Part shown: positions 55,208 through 64,000 of the stretch, one piece after another
Numbering within the stretch: position 1 is the first letter of the stretch
Layout of the letters: each line of letters opens with the position of its first letter
Assembly: GCF_000315015.1 (NCBI RefSeq)
Contig: NZ_BAEP01000062.1
Location: forward strand, 62,001 to 126,000
Direction of reading: 5' to 3'
DNA from: Paraglaciecola mesophila KMM 241
Lineage (GTDB): Bacteria > Pseudomonadota > Gammaproteobacteria > Enterobacterales > Alteromonadaceae
Length of the DNA stretch: 64,000 nt
The notes under the pieces: model-generated
The model's database searches: none
What the model was told of the DNA's origin: nothing
The model's input: the letters and a program-made list of their open reading frames with translations, nothing else
Translations under genes and position numbers: made by a program

Positions 55208-55579
55208 CTAACCTAAGCGTTCAAATATCTTGGCCAACTTCTCTTTAAGGGTCGCAGCAGTAAATGGTTTAATAACATACCCATTCACACCAGCCTGCGC
55301 CGCCGCTACAATTTGTTCTTTTTTAGCTTCTGCCGTTACCATTAATACTGGTGTGTGTTTAAGGTTTTCATCGGCACGGATCGCCCGCAATAAATCAATT
55401 CCTTGCATGCCTGGCATGTTCCAGTCAGTCACCACAAAATCAAAATCACCTTGTTGAAGCATAGGCAATGCGGTACTGCCATCATCCGCTTCTTGAATAT
55501 TAGTAAAACCCAGATCTTTCAATAGGTTCTTGATGATGCGACGCATTGTCGAGAAATCATCAACAACCAAAATTTTCAT
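55208..55579 (-). CDS. cheY: Chemotaxis response regulator CheY
   Basis: I start at 55579 ([14 protein letters not shown], 123 residues), with GGA seven bases upstream; a longer frame begins at 55618. It is a single receiver domain with the acidic pair DD, phosphorylated Asp ([12 protein letters not shown]), Thr (MVTAEA) and Lys (YVIKPF). Phosphorylated CheY switches flagellar rotation through FliM. Confidence 0.96.
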   Translation of the reverse strand: MKILVVDDFSTMRRIIKNLLKDLGFTNIQEADDGSTALPMLQQGDFDFVVTDWNMPGMQGIDLLRAIRADENLKHTPVLMVTAEAKKEQIVAAAQAGVNGYVIKPFTAATLKEKLAKIFERLG

Positions 55580-55638
55580 ATTCTTATCCAAAACTTTCTC
55601 CGCTCGAGGCAAAATCAAAACATTTATATGTTATTTGT

Positions 55639-56367
55639 TTATTCTTCAATACGCCAAGTCTGCATTTTACTTTTTAGTTTTAGCATAGCTTGGCTGTGTA
55701 TTTGGCTAACACGCGATTCACTCACGTCTAGAACTTCACCTATTTCACGTAGATTCAATTCTTCGTCATAGTACAATGATAATACAATTGCTTCACGCTC
55801 AGGTAAGGTCGTAATGGCATGGGCTAAGGCTTTTTGAAAAGAGCCTTGGAGCAAATCTTCAAACGGAGTGTCAGAGCCTTTAGTTTGCTCTGTTGTCACC
55901 ACATCTTCCGATACCCCTAAATCTTCCATGCCAATGATTTTACCTGCATTCACTTCGCCGAGCATTTGATGATATTGCTCAATGCTCACTTCAAGTTTTT
56001 TTGCTATATCTACATCTCTGGCGTCACGGCCTGTCTCACGCTCAACTTTATTAATGGCATCCGTTATCGCACGGCCATTTTTATGCACAGATCGTGGTGT
56101 CCAATCGCCCTTGCGAATTTCGTCAAGCATAGAGCCGCGAATTCGAATACCTGCAAAGGTCTCAAAACTTGCACCTTTGGTGCCATCGAAGTTACGAGAC
56201 GCTTCGAGTAAACCAATCATACCGGCTTGAATGAGATCGTCGACCAATACGCTAGCGGGTAAGCGGGCAATAAGATGATGTGCAATGCGCTTTACCAATG
56301 GAGCATGACGCTCCACCAGTGCATTTCTGTCATCTAACTGCTGATACGCAGCGGCTTTACTGTTCAC
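55639..56367 (-). CDS. fliA: Flagellar sigma factor FliA (sigma-28)
   Basis: A 242-residue sigma-28: region 1.2/2 at HAPLVKRIAHHLIARLPASVLVDDLIQAGMIGLLEA, region 3 GIRIRGSMLDEIRKGDW, and region 4 LPEREAIVLSLYYDEELNLREIGEVLDVSESRVSQIHSQA. It directs late flagellar and chemotaxis genes. Overlaps flhG by four bases. Confidence 0.97.
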   Translation of the reverse strand: MNSKAAAYQQLDDRNALVERHAPLVKRIAHHLIARLPASVLVDDLIQAGMIGLLEASRNFDGTKGASFETFAGIRIRGSMLDEIRKGDWTPRSVHKNGRAITDAINKVERETGRDARDVDIAKKLEVSIEQYHQMLGEVNAGKIIGMEDLGVSEDVVTTEQTKGSDTPFEDLLQGSFQKALAHAITTLPEREAIVLSLYYDEELNLREIGEVLDVSESRVSQIHSQAMLKLKSKMQTWRIEE

Positions 56368-57230
56368 CGAATATCGCCCACGGCTTTTTTGGCCACCAGC
56401 TGCTCAAGGAAGAACTCTAAATGTCCTCCTGGCTGAGAAGGCACTGACCAACCTGCCGCCTGTTGAGCTAACTTTTTAATTGCGATAGCCGCTGGCGAAG
56501 TTGGATATGCTTCCACAATCGCTTTTTGCTTACGAACCGACTTACGAATATTTTCATCAAACGGTACAGTGGCGACTAATTCTAAGGCCACGTCTAAAAA
56601 GCGATCGGTGACTTTTGTTAACTTATTGAACAGCTCTTGTCCTTCTCGCATATTGCGCACCATATTGGCGACAATTTTAAAGCGAAAAACACCGTGCTCT
56701 TTGTTTAAAATTTTGATCAATGCATAGGCATCTGTGAGGGATGTGGGTTCATCACACACGACCACTAGGATATCTTGTGAGGCACGTGAGAAGCTTAAAA
56801 CCATGTCAGAAATGCCTGCCGCAGTATCAACGATTAGTACGTCAATTTGCGAGCGCAGCTCACTGAATGCTCTAATTAAGCCTGCATGTTCAGTTGGGGT
56901 TAGTTCAGTCATTGATTGACTGCCAGAGGTTGCTGGTGCAATTTTAATCCCGTGGGGTCCTTCAACAAGTACTTCGTCTAAGGTGCATTCCCCTGACAAT
57001 ACATGTGAAAGGTTTTTCACCACACGTAGGCCAAGCAACACATCCACGTTAGCTAAGCCTAAATCTGCGTCTAACACCATGACTCTCTTACCCTGCTGGG
57101 CCATAGAGATTGCGGTATTTAACGTGACGTTGGTTTTACCCACGCCGCCCTTACCACCGGTAACGGCGATCACTTTAATTAATCGAGATTGATTCATTCT
57201 TCTTAAGCTACTCGCTTGGTCCTCAATCAT
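56364..57230 (-). CDS. flhG: FlhG/FleN flagellar number regulator (MinD-like ATPase)
   Basis: A 288-residue MinD/ParA-like ATPase with deviant Walker A GGKGGVGKTN (25-34), VMVLDADLGLANVDVLLGL and VDTAAGISDMVLSF. It opposes FlhF and keeps polar flagella to one. An N-terminal DQASSLRRMN segment is the FlhF-activating helix. It overlaps both flhF and fliA by four bases. Confidence 0.96.
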   Translation of the reverse strand: MIEDQASSLRRMNQSRLIKVIAVTGGKGGVGKTNVTLNTAISMAQQGKRVMVLDADLGLANVDVLLGLRVVKNLSHVLSGECTLDEVLVEGPHGIKIAPATSGSQSMTELTPTEHAGLIRAFSELRSQIDVLIVDTAAGISDMVLSFSRASQDILVVVCDEPTSLTDAYALIKILNKEHGVFRFKIVANMVRNMREGQELFNKLTKVTDRFLDVALELVATVPFDENIRKSVRKQKAIVEAYPTSPAAIAIKKLAQQAAGWSVPSQPGGHLEFFLEQLVAKKAVGDIR

Positions 57231-58558
57231 ACTGCCACTGCTGCGTTATTTAGTGAATTACCACTAGTATGAATTAATACGTGCTTTTTATAAAGCTTAG
57301 CGGCACTGGTTATTAAAAATTTTGCATCTGCCACTTTCAAGTCTTCCGGAACCTTTTGGCCATCGGTAATAAAACTCACGGACAATTTGTGCTCGATGGC
57401 CGCACTAATTGCCTCTCCAAGACTGTAGCATTCATCTATTTTGGTGAAAATACAACCCTGTAAAGAAATCTGTTTGTAAGCAGCAATGGTTTGCTGCATA
57501 ACTTGATATTGACTGTTGGCTTGCATGACCAAATAACTACTGATATTCGCCGTTGTACTCTGCTTCAACGTTTCTAACTGCTTGATCAGTCTAACATCTC
57601 TTTGCCCAAACCCAGCAGTATCAATAAGTATAAGTCGCTTATTCCTGAACTGGAATAACAGATCTGATAACTCTTCAGCGTTCTGCGCTTTTTTCACCGA
57701 GCAACCAATAATTCTGGCATAGGTAGAAATTTGCTCGTAAGCAGCGATTCGATAGCTGTCTATGGTGATCAAGCCGACGTTTTCTGCACCGTATTTTTGC
57801 GCTGCTTGTGCGGCTAGTTTTGCCACAGTCGTTGTCTTTCCCGTCCCAGTTGGGCCCATTAAAACAGCGATGCCGCCTTTGGTCAGTAAGTTACTTTCTT
57901 CAGTTTGTATGCGATTGGCCAGCAGTTTTAATAAAAACAACCAAGCTTGACGCTCATCAGTATCTGCCGGCGTATAAGAAACCACTTCATTGGCAAGTGC
58001 TTCACTGATACCCATCTTTTGTAACTTGTTGGTTAAATAACCGTGTAAAGGATGGTTTCGTCCTTTATCTTGTTGCAATAGGCCAGCCACTTGGAACTGA
58101 AGAACATTACGCAAAGAGGCTAGCTCTTGACGCATTTCATTTAATGCGTCTTGCTGATGCGATACGTTAGGAACTTGTGGTTGCGCTTGTGTTTGGCGTT
58201 GCGACTGACTTGTTACATTTTGAGGCTTTGCAGGCTGAGCAACAGGCTGACTCACTTGATGAGCTGACTCTTTCGCTTGAATTTGTTTTTCAAGCAATGC
58301 TCTGAGGCTATCCGGACCGCTGTCACCGATGATTTCACTGAGCGTAGGAGTTGATTCTGCTCTGCGCTTGGGCGCAGGCGTCAAATTGGACTCGGCACGC
58401 TTAGGGTTTACAGCTGGCTCTTTGTCATATGCAGCGACTATTTCAACACCATTGCTTAGCTTTTTATTAGACATGATGACTGCATCATCGCCCAACTCGT
58501 CTTTGACTTGTTTCAAAGCCTCGCGCATGTCTTTGCCATAAAAGCGTCTAATTTTCAC
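57227..58558 (-). CDS. flhF: FlhF, SRP-type GTPase for polar flagellum placement
   Basis: A 443-residue FlhF. N-terminal B domain (MKIRRFYGKDMREALKQVKDELG), a Gln/Pro-rich linker (about 95-135), an N domain and a G domain with Walker A GPTGTGKTTT (235-244), DSYRIAAYEQ, DTAGFGQRD and TKIDE. It recruits early flagellar components to the pole. It starts 34 bases past the flhA stop. Confidence 0.96.
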   Translation of the reverse strand: MKIRRFYGKDMREALKQVKDELGDDAVIMSNKKLSNGVEIVAAYDKEPAVNPKRAESNLTPAPKRRAESTPTLSEIIGDSGPDSLRALLEKQIQAKESAHQVSQPVAQPAKPQNVTSQSQRQTQAQPQVPNVSHQQDALNEMRQELASLRNVLQFQVAGLLQQDKGRNHPLHGYLTNKLQKMGISEALANEVVSYTPADTDERQAWLFLLKLLANRIQTEESNLLTKGGIAVLMGPTGTGKTTTVAKLAAQAAQKYGAENVGLITIDSYRIAAYEQISTYARIIGCSVKKAQNAEELSDLLFQFRNKRLILIDTAGFGQRDVRLIKQLETLKQSTTANISSYLVMQANSQYQVMQQTIAAYKQISLQGCIFTKIDECYSLGEAISAAIEHKLSVSFITDGQKVPEDLKVADAKFLITSAAKLYKKHVLIHTSGNSLNNAAVAV

Positions 58559-58592
58559 AATTTACCCCTTGCTACTTGCATCTGGTGACGGA

Positions 58593-60695
58593 CTATTGAC
58601 CCACCGCACTGACTATTTTAATTTGTTTGTCATCTGGAATTTCTTGATATGACAACACATGCAAACCTTGTACTGCGTGCTTCAAGAACCTTGATAACAC
58701 TGGGCGCAACATGCCTGAGGTGAGTAACACCGCAGGTTCGCCCGCTAATTCTTGCTGTTGAGAAGCATCATTTAGTGACTTTTGTAAACGTTCAGCTAAA
58801 CCAGGTTCTATCCCTGCGCCATCTCCTCCGCCGGCTTGTAATGACTGGTGCAACATCTGTTCCAACTCTGGCGCCAAAGTTATGACTGGTAACTCAGCTT
58901 GTCCGCCGTTAATCTCTTGAATGATTAGGCGCTTAAGCGAGATACGCAGCGCCGACACCAACACATCAGGATCTTGACTCTTAGGCCCATACTCACACAA
59001 GGTTTGTACTATGGTGCGTAAATCACGGATAGGCACGCCTTCGTACAATAGCGTTTGCAGCACTTTAACCACGGTACTAAGTGACAAAATATCAGGTACT
59101 AAACCTTCTACTAATTTAGGGCTTTGCTTGGCAAGCATGTCCAACAACTGCTGAACCTCTTCGTGACCAAGCAATTGATAGGCATTATTAGTCAGAAGTT
59201 GACTTAAGTGAGTCGCGACAACCGTGGCACTATCCACAACGGTATAACCTAACGTTTGTGCGTGCTCACGTTGGTTCGAGCGGATCCAAACGGCATCTAA
59301 GCCAAATGCCGGATCTTTTGTAACGGTTCCATCTAATTTGCCAAATACCTGACCTGGGTTAATCGCCAGCTCGTCGTCATGGCTGATTTCGGCTTCGCCA
59401 ACAGAGACCCCCAACATGGATATGCTGTAATTGTTAGGACTTAAATCTAAATTATCGCGAATATGAACTGGGGGAATAAGAAAGCCAAGCTCTTGAGACA
59501 ACTTCTTGCGGACCCCTTTGATACGTGTCAATAACTCGCCGCCTTGTGATTTATCTACCAGCGGGATCAAGCGGTAACCTACTTCTAAACCAATGGTGTC
59601 AACGTGTTGCACGTCATCCCAACCTAGTTCTTTGATTTCAGCAGGTTTTGGTGTGCCACGCTCTTTTTCAGGCGCCAGCACTTCCGGCTGTGAGGCCAAT
59701 TTCTTTTCGCTCCAGTGCTGATAATAAGCATATCCGCCCACTAGCGCACTAAACCCCAAGAACGCCACATGTGGCATGCCCGGCACTATGCCCATGACAA
59801 ACAAAATACCACTGGTGATGTATAACGCTTGGCGATTACCTAATTGACGAGTAAGTTCTTGTCCCATTTCTTGAGAGTCGTTTTCGCGGGTTACGATTAT
59901 CGCCGTCGCTACAGACAACAGTAACGAAGGTATTTGAGCAACGAGGCCATCACCTATCGTTAACAATGTATAAATCTCAACGGCTTGCCCGAAGGCTAAG
60001 TCATGTTGAAAAATGCCAATGAATAAACCGCCTACTATGTTGATCAACATAATGAATAACCCTGCAACCGCATCGCCTTTTACAAATTTAGACGCACCGT
60101 CCATTGAGCCATAAAAATCGGCTTCACTGGTCACTTCAAACCGACGTTTACGGGCTTCGTCTTGGTCGATAAAACCTGCGTTTAAATCTGCATCAATGGC
60201 CATTTGCTTACCTGGCATTGCATCTAACGTAAAGCGTGCGCTCACTTCTGAGATACGCCCGGCACCCGCGGTCACCACTTTAAAGTTAATAATCAACAGA
60301 ATGGCAAATACCACAATACCTACAGCGTAATTACCGCCAATAACCACTTCGCCAAATGCTTGGATCACTTTGCCCGCCGCATCGCCGCCCTCGTGCCCTT
60401 CTAGCAAAACAATCCGTGTTGATGCCACATTCAAGGCTAAGCGCAGTACAGTAGCAATTAATAGCACAAGAGGGAAAATTCCGAAGTCGACGGGCTTCTT
60501 AGTGAAAACAGACACTAAGATAATGACCAGTGATAAAGCGATATTAAAGCTAAACAGCACGTCGAGAAGAAACGCTGGCATGGGCAAAATAACCATGCCC
60601 ATGATTGCCAACAATACAAGAGGCGCACCAAGTCCAGAAATAACAGACTGAAATTGATTTTTGTCGAAACGATTAAGATAAGCAGTTAGTTGCAT
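58593..60695 (-). CDS. flhA: Flagellar export gate protein FlhA
   Basis: A 700-residue FlhA: about eight N-terminal membrane helices (1-330) with the FHIPEP-type GRISEVSARFTLDAMPGKQMAIDADLNAGFID signature, then the cytoplasmic ring-forming domain with GYTVVDSATVVATHLSQLL. It drives export of flagellar proteins. A strong sigma-54 promoter precedes it at 60738-60754. Confidence 0.97.
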   Translation of the reverse strand: MQLTAYLNRFDKNQFQSVISGLGAPLVLLAIMGMVILPMPAFLLDVLFSFNIALSLVIILVSVFTKKPVDFGIFPLVLLIATVLRLALNVASTRIVLLEGHEGGDAAGKVIQAFGEVVIGGNYAVGIVVFAILLIINFKVVTAGAGRISEVSARFTLDAMPGKQMAIDADLNAGFIDQDEARKRRFEVTSEADFYGSMDGASKFVKGDAVAGLFIMLINIVGGLFIGIFQHDLAFGQAVEIYTLLTIGDGLVAQIPSLLLSVATAIIVTRENDSQEMGQELTRQLGNRQALYITSGILFVMGIVPGMPHVAFLGFSALVGGYAYYQHWSEKKLASQPEVLAPEKERGTPKPAEIKELGWDDVQHVDTIGLEVGYRLIPLVDKSQGGELLTRIKGVRKKLSQELGFLIPPVHIRDNLDLSPNNYSISMLGVSVGEAEISHDDELAINPGQVFGKLDGTVTKDPAFGLDAVWIRSNQREHAQTLGYTVVDSATVVATHLSQLLTNNAYQLLGHEEVQQLLDMLAKQSPKLVEGLVPDILSLSTVVKVLQTLLYEGVPIRDLRTIVQTLCEYGPKSQDPDVLVSALRISLKRLIIQEINGGQAELPVITLAPELEQMLHQSLQAGGGDGAGIEPGLAERLQKSLNDASQQQELAGEPAVLLTSGMLRPVLSRFLKHAVQGLHVLSYQEIPDDKQIKIVSAVGQ

Positions 60696-60737
60696 AGCGC
60701 GTATTTTTTGACACCTGACGGACGTTTCACTTCATAA

Positions 60738-60754
60738 AGCAACTACCGCGCCAA
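60738..60754 (-). promoter_or_regulatory. Sigma-54 promoter of flhA
   Basis: On the minus strand TTGGCGCGGTAGTTGCT matches the sigma-54 consensus TTGGCACG-N4-TTGCW with one change, at the sixth base. The -24 GG and -12 GC are correctly spaced. The predicted start near 60727 leaves a leader of about 32 bases before flhA. Similar RpoN/FlrC control of flhA is known in Vibrio and Pseudomonas. Confidence 0.8.
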
Positions 60755-60816
60755 ATAAGGTAAAACACCGTTACGCCATGCACTAATCTTTAGTCTAACC
60801 GCAGGCTGGTGAAACT

Positions 60817-61941
60817 TTAGCGCCTTAATTCGTAAGGGATAGGAAGGTTTTTGGGTACAGACTTAGGACGTTTTCCCTTGCCATTTTTATAGGCTTTTAG
60901 TTGAAAGACATAAGCCAAAATTTGCGCCACGGCCATGAATAGCTTAGCAGGGATCTCAGACTCCACTTCAGTAGAGTAATAAATTGCTCGAGCTAACATG
61001 GGGGATGCGACAATAGGCACTTCATGTGCGTCGGCTATTTTACGTATATGCATCGCCATTTCATCGACCCCTTTGGCCACGAGCACGGGTGCTCGGGTGC
61101 CTTGTTGGTCATATTTCAAGGCGATGGAATAATGCGTTGGGTTCGTTACAACCACATCGGCTGTAGGCACTTCTTGCATCATACGGTTTGCAGCGGCTTG
61201 AAATTGTAACCGACGAATACGGTTTTTAACTTGTGGGTCACCTTCAGCGTTTTTGTTTTCGTCTTTCACTTCCTGTTTCGACATTTTCATTTCTTTGTTG
61301 TGCTTGTAACTTTGATACGGCACATCAAACGCCGCGATAGGAATAAGTGCACAGCACATCATGAGAAATGCCCATGATATTAAGTCCATGGCGTGAAATA
61401 AGTTCTGTGGATACAACTCCAAATCAAGGTGTAAAGCTTCGTCCTTAAATACCAGCATAGCGACATATGCCATGCCCATCACCACGATCACTTTGGCTAT
61501 CGCTTTAAGCAATTCAACTAAACCATTCATACCAAACATGCGCTTAAAGCCAGCGAGAGGATTAAGCTTATTGGCTTTAGGCGCTGCCCCCTGCCACGTA
61601 AAGTTGTAGCCACCGAGCGCAATATTGCCGTAAATACCCGCTGCCGTAATAATGACCATATACAGCATGACAGGCGTAGCGACCGTCTCAATAGCTGATC
61701 CCCACGCTTGAAACATATGTGTAAAATCATAGGTTTCATCACGCGAGAGTGTAAATGTGCGCTGAGTAACCAAGTAAATCGCCTTGGCAATTTGCCCCCC
61801 CATCATAATGAAAGCAGCAGCGCTAAAGACTAAAACTAGGGCGGTCGAGAGCTCTTTGGATCGCGCGACTTGGCCCTTTTTTCTGGAGTCGGTGATCTTT
61901 TTGGATGTGGGGTCTTCTGTTTTTTCATTAGCGTCAGACAT
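60817..61941 (-). CDS. flhB: Flagellar export switch protein FlhB
   Basis: A 374-residue FlhB with a charged N terminus (SDANEKTEDPTSKKITDSRKKGQVARSKE), four membrane helices and the cytoplasmic autocleavage motif NPTH at residues 267-270. It switches export from hook to filament substrates. It lies 12 bases after fliR; flhA follows 121 bases later. Confidence 0.97.
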   Translation of the reverse strand: MSDANEKTEDPTSKKITDSRKKGQVARSKELSTALVLVFSAAAFIMMGGQIAKAIYLVTQRTFTLSRDETYDFTHMFQAWGSAIETVATPVMLYMVIITAAGIYGNIALGGYNFTWQGAAPKANKLNPLAGFKRMFGMNGLVELLKAIAKVIVVMGMAYVAMLVFKDEALHLDLELYPQNLFHAMDLISWAFLMMCCALIPIAAFDVPYQSYKHNKEMKMSKQEVKDENKNAEGDPQVKNRIRRLQFQAAANRMMQEVPTADVVVTNPTHYSIALKYDQQGTRAPVLVAKGVDEMAMHIRKIADAHEVPIVASPMLARAIYYSTEVESEIPAKLFMAVAQILAYVFQLKAYKNGKGKRPKSVPKNLPIPYELRR

Positions 61942-61953
61942 AAACCGCCTCCT

Positions 61954-62733
61954 TTAAGGACAAACTTTAACAAGCTGACACATCATTTGCTGAGCTCTAT
62001 CCCACTGGACTTCAAAGTGGTAAGTGAAATTATCCATGGTGATCCAGATAATCACTAAACCCATTATTTGCGCGATACTAAAACCCAAACTAAAAATGTT
62101 CAATTGCGGTGCCGCCTTGGTCATAACGCCGAACGCCAAGTTAACAATTAATAAAGATACTATCGGCGCTAAAGACAAGGTCACGGCGGAAATAAACATC
62201 CAACCGGCCCAATGAGCGATTTCTCTAAATTGCTCCGGCTGAAGCCATGTTTCTCCTACTGGAAATGCAGTAAAGCTCATCACCACCATACGGATCATGG
62301 CTAAGTGCCCATCCAATGCCCAAAAGAGCAAAGTAGCCAGGATTAAGTAAAACTGACCTACTGCTGGTACATTGATACCATTTACCGGATCGACAATTGA
62401 AGCAAACCCTAAGCCTGTTTGCATCGCCACGACTTGTCCCGCCAATACAAAGGTATTCAGCACCATAGTTGAAATAAACCCCAATGAAATACCGATGATA
62501 AGCTGCTGAATCACCAATACGAAGGTACTCACTGAAAGTATTTCTACAACCGGCACAGGGGGGATAACAGGCAAAATAATGAACGTAATAAACAGCGTCA
62601 ATAGAGCGCGTACGGTAGTAGGAACCGTTTTCGCACTCAAGCCAACCATGGTCGCCAACATGCCCGATATACGCATGAATGGCAGTAACATGTCACCCAT
62701 GAACTGAGTGATAATGTCGGCAGAAAACTCCAT
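61954..62733 (-). CDS. fliR: Flagellar export membrane protein FliR
   Basis: A 259-residue FliR with about five or six membrane helices and the family segments MFFMRISGMLATMVGL-like start and QTGLGFASIVDPVNGINVPAVGQFYLILATLLF. It is part of the export gate with FliP and FliQ. It starts one base after the fliQ stop. Confidence 0.96.
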   Translation of the reverse strand: MEFSADIITQFMGDMLLPFMRISGMLATMVGLSAKTVPTTVRALLTLFITFIILPVIPPVPVVEILSVSTFVLVIQQLIIGISLGFISTMVLNTFVLAGQVVAMQTGLGFASIVDPVNGINVPAVGQFYLILATLLFWALDGHLAMIRMVVMSFTAFPVGETWLQPEQFREIAHWAGWMFISAVTLSLAPIVSLLIVNLAFGVMTKAAPQLNIFSLGFSIAQIMGLVIIWITMDNFTYHFEVQWDRAQQMMCQLVKVCP

Positions 62734-62734
62734 T

Positions 62735-63004
62735 CTATCCCACCACTTCCGGGATGCGCTCTACCATAGTGAAGGTGAAGTCCATTAACTGTTGTACTAG
62801 CCAATGCCCGCCCCAGCTAAGGGCCAATAAAGTGACAATCAAGCGCGGTAAGAAACTCATTGTTTGTTCGTTTATAGATGTGGCGGCTTGAAATACTGCG
62901 ACGATTAAACCCACAAACAAGCTAGGTAAAATGATGGCTGACACCAACAAAATGACCATGTTCAAGGCTTCTTTCAATATGTCGACAAAGACCTCTGGTG
63001 CCAT
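62735..63004 (-). CDS. fliQ: Flagellar export membrane protein FliQ
   Basis: I start at 63004 (MAPEVFVDILKEA, 89 residues), with GGGGA upstream; the frame extends to 63058 inside fliP. Two membrane helices and the FliQ pattern LIVAVFQAATSINEQTMSFLPRL. It forms the gate with FliP and FliR, and its ATG lies two bases past the fliP stop. Confidence 0.96.
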   Translation of the reverse strand: MAPEVFVDILKEALNMVILLVSAIILPSLFVGLIVAVFQAATSINEQTMSFLPRLIVTLLALSWGGHWLVQQLMDFTFTMVERIPEVVG

Positions 63005-63006
63005 GA

Positions 63007-63762
63007 CTAAGTCCCCATTCCAAAGCTGTTTGCTAGCGTGCCAAAAATAAGGTTCCAACCATCTACCAGCACGAACAACATTAGTTTAAAGGGCAGCGAT
63101 ACGATCATAGGCGATAACATCATCATACCCATAGCCATGAGGATTGACGCTACCACCAAGTCCAAAATAAGAAATGGAATAAACAACATAAAACCGATTT
63201 GAAACGCTGTTTTTAATTCGCTAGTAACAAAAGCGGGTATCAACACATTCATTGGCACATCGGCTGGCTCTTGAAACTGATTTTCATAGCCGCCTATTTC
63301 CACAAATGTTTCTAAATCTTTTATTCTCGTCTGCGCCAGCATGAAGCCGCGTAATGGCTCTTTGGCTAATTCGTAGGCTTGTATCGAGGTGATTTGTTCA
63401 CTTAAATAGGGTTGTAGCGCTGTTTCATTAATTTTTTCAAACACTGGCGCCATGATAAACATAGATAGGAATAAGCTCACGCCTATCAATATTTGGTTGG
63501 AAGGGGATTGTTGCAAACCAATCGCCTGGCGCACAATAGATAATACAATGATGATACGAGTGAAAGACGTCATCATCATAATAAATGCAGGCAACAAGCT
63601 CAGCGCAGTCATGATCGCCACAACTTGCAATGTCATGGTGTAATCTTGCGAGCCATCCGCGTTTTCAGTCATAGTCAACGCGGGGATACCGGGCTCTGCA
63701 AAAACCCAACCAGGAACCATTAATAGTCCAGTCGCCAATAGCAGTAAAAAAATCTTATTCAT
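63007..63762 (-). CDS. fliP: Flagellar export membrane protein FliP
   Basis: I start at 63762 ([12 protein letters not shown], 251 residues), with GGGAG six bases upstream. The signal peptide (ending WVFAEPG) and FliP segments [35 protein letters not shown] and [28 protein letters not shown] are clear. It is the central protein of the export gate. It overlaps fliO by eight bases. Confidence 0.97.
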   Translation of the reverse strand: MNKIFLLLLATGLLMVPGWVFAEPGIPALTMTENADGSQDYTMTLQVVAIMTALSLLPAFIMMMTSFTRIIIVLSIVRQAIGLQQSPSNQILIGVSLFLSMFIMAPVFEKINETALQPYLSEQITSIQAYELAKEPLRGFMLAQTRIKDLETFVEIGGYENQFQEPADVPMNVLIPAFVTSELKTAFQIGFMLFIPFLILDLVVASILMAMGMMMLSPMIVSLPFKLMLFVLVDGWNLIFGTLANSFGMGT

Positions 63763-64000
63763 CGTGGACTCCCGCACTTTTTTTGCTGCCAGTGTTGGCG
63801 TTAGGCTGTAACTTACCTGCCATAAACATATTCAGTTTATCTTTGAAATTGTCACCAGTAGGCGGCTTGTCATTTGAAATAGGCGTGTCTAACTTTGCCA
63901 AGTGATTAATATTCTGCGCCGTCACACCAATGAGGTGCTGTTCTTCGCCCACTTCTATGACGAGCACACGCTCTTTGGTGCCCGCCGCCAAAGAAGCAAT
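63755..64000 (-). CDS. fliO: FliO flagellar export assembly protein, N terminus outside window
   Basis: The frame is open to the right window edge, so the start and membrane helix are outside; about 81 residues are visible. The FliO cytoplasmic pattern [30 protein letters not shown] is seen, then a Lys-rich tail. FliO helps FliP assemble in the membrane. Order fliO-fliP-fliQ-fliR is standard. Confidence 0.93.
   Translation of the reverse strand: MASLAAGTKERVLVIEVGEEQHLIGVTAQNINHLAKLDTPISNDKPPTGDNFKDKLNMFMAGKLQPNANTGSKKSAGVHDE

Noticed and set aside
1-64000. CRISPR arrays, intact insertion sequences, prophage or toxin-antitoxin loci
   Set aside because: No regular repeat-spacer pattern, transposase, integrase, phage structural gene or toxin pair was seen on either strand.

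Overview
This window looks like chromosomal core DNA from a marine gammaproteobacterium of the Alteromonadales (Alteromonas/Glaciecola/Paraglaciecola type). The grounds are a TonB2/TtpC energy-transduction locus, a TonB-dependent receptor paired with a TPR-sulfotransferase, a sodium-pumping oxaloacetate decarboxylase, a polar flagellar/chemotaxis cluster with ParC/ParP, and the gammaproteobacterial recX-alaS-csrA-tRNA block. The assignment rests on protein recognition and gene order, not on a database search. I see no intact insertion sequence, prophage, CRISPR array or rRNA.

Layout. 1-3.9 kb: end of a TauE/SafE permease, a small membrane protein, a YegD-like Hsp70 and an AsmA-like protein. 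4.0-9.0 kb (minus): a six-gene TonB2 operon (DUF3450, TtpC, ExbB2, ExbD2, TonB2, periplasmic TPR protein). 9.6-10.9 kb (plus): a small lipoprotein coupled to a methyltransferase. 10.9-15.6 kb (minus): TonB-dependent receptor followed by a TPR-sulfotransferase. 16.0-16.4 kb: a ComFB-like protein and 4.5S RNA. 16.5-22.2 kb: amino-acid catabolism (Leu/Phe-type dehydrogenase, Lrp regulator, 4-hydroxyphenylpyruvate dioxygenase, TyrR, phenylalanine hydroxylase) with candidate TyrR and Lrp sites. 22.6-33.3 kb: envelope stress and peptide transport, with ycjXF and pspABC on minus and pspF-sapABCDF on plus around a sigma-54 control region. 33.5-36.8 kb (minus): oadGAB. 37.1-41.4 kb (minus): recX, alaS, csrA, tRNA-Ser(GCU) and two tRNA-Arg(ACG). 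41.4-43.2 kb: a FemAB/GNAT-like protein and a DUF938 methyltransferase. 43.3-48.1 kb (minus): metA followed by a methionine synthase split into two genes, under a tandem MetJ operator. 48.3-64 kb (minus): the flagellar/chemotaxis run fliO-fliP-fliQ-fliR-flhB-flhA-flhF-flhG-fliA-cheY-cheZ-cheA-cheB-parC-parP-cheW-DUF2802, cut by the right edge inside fliO.

How the genes work together. The TonB2 proteins supply energy to outer-membrane receptors, one of which lies a few kb away. The phhA/hpd/tyrR set takes phenylalanine to tyrosine and 4-hydroxyphenylpyruvate to homogentisate under TyrR-type control. Psp proteins protect the inner membrane, and their activator gene leads directly into the sap transporter genes. 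FlhF/FlhG place a polar flagellum and ParC/ParP place the chemotaxis array.

The points most worth a second look are the split metH, a receptor terminator that carries the likely ribosome-binding site of the next gene, a triplicated acidic motif in CheA, a non-canonical SapD ATPase site, and a long-stem structured RNA element downstream of the chemotaxis operon. All starts, promoters and RNA structures were read by eye.
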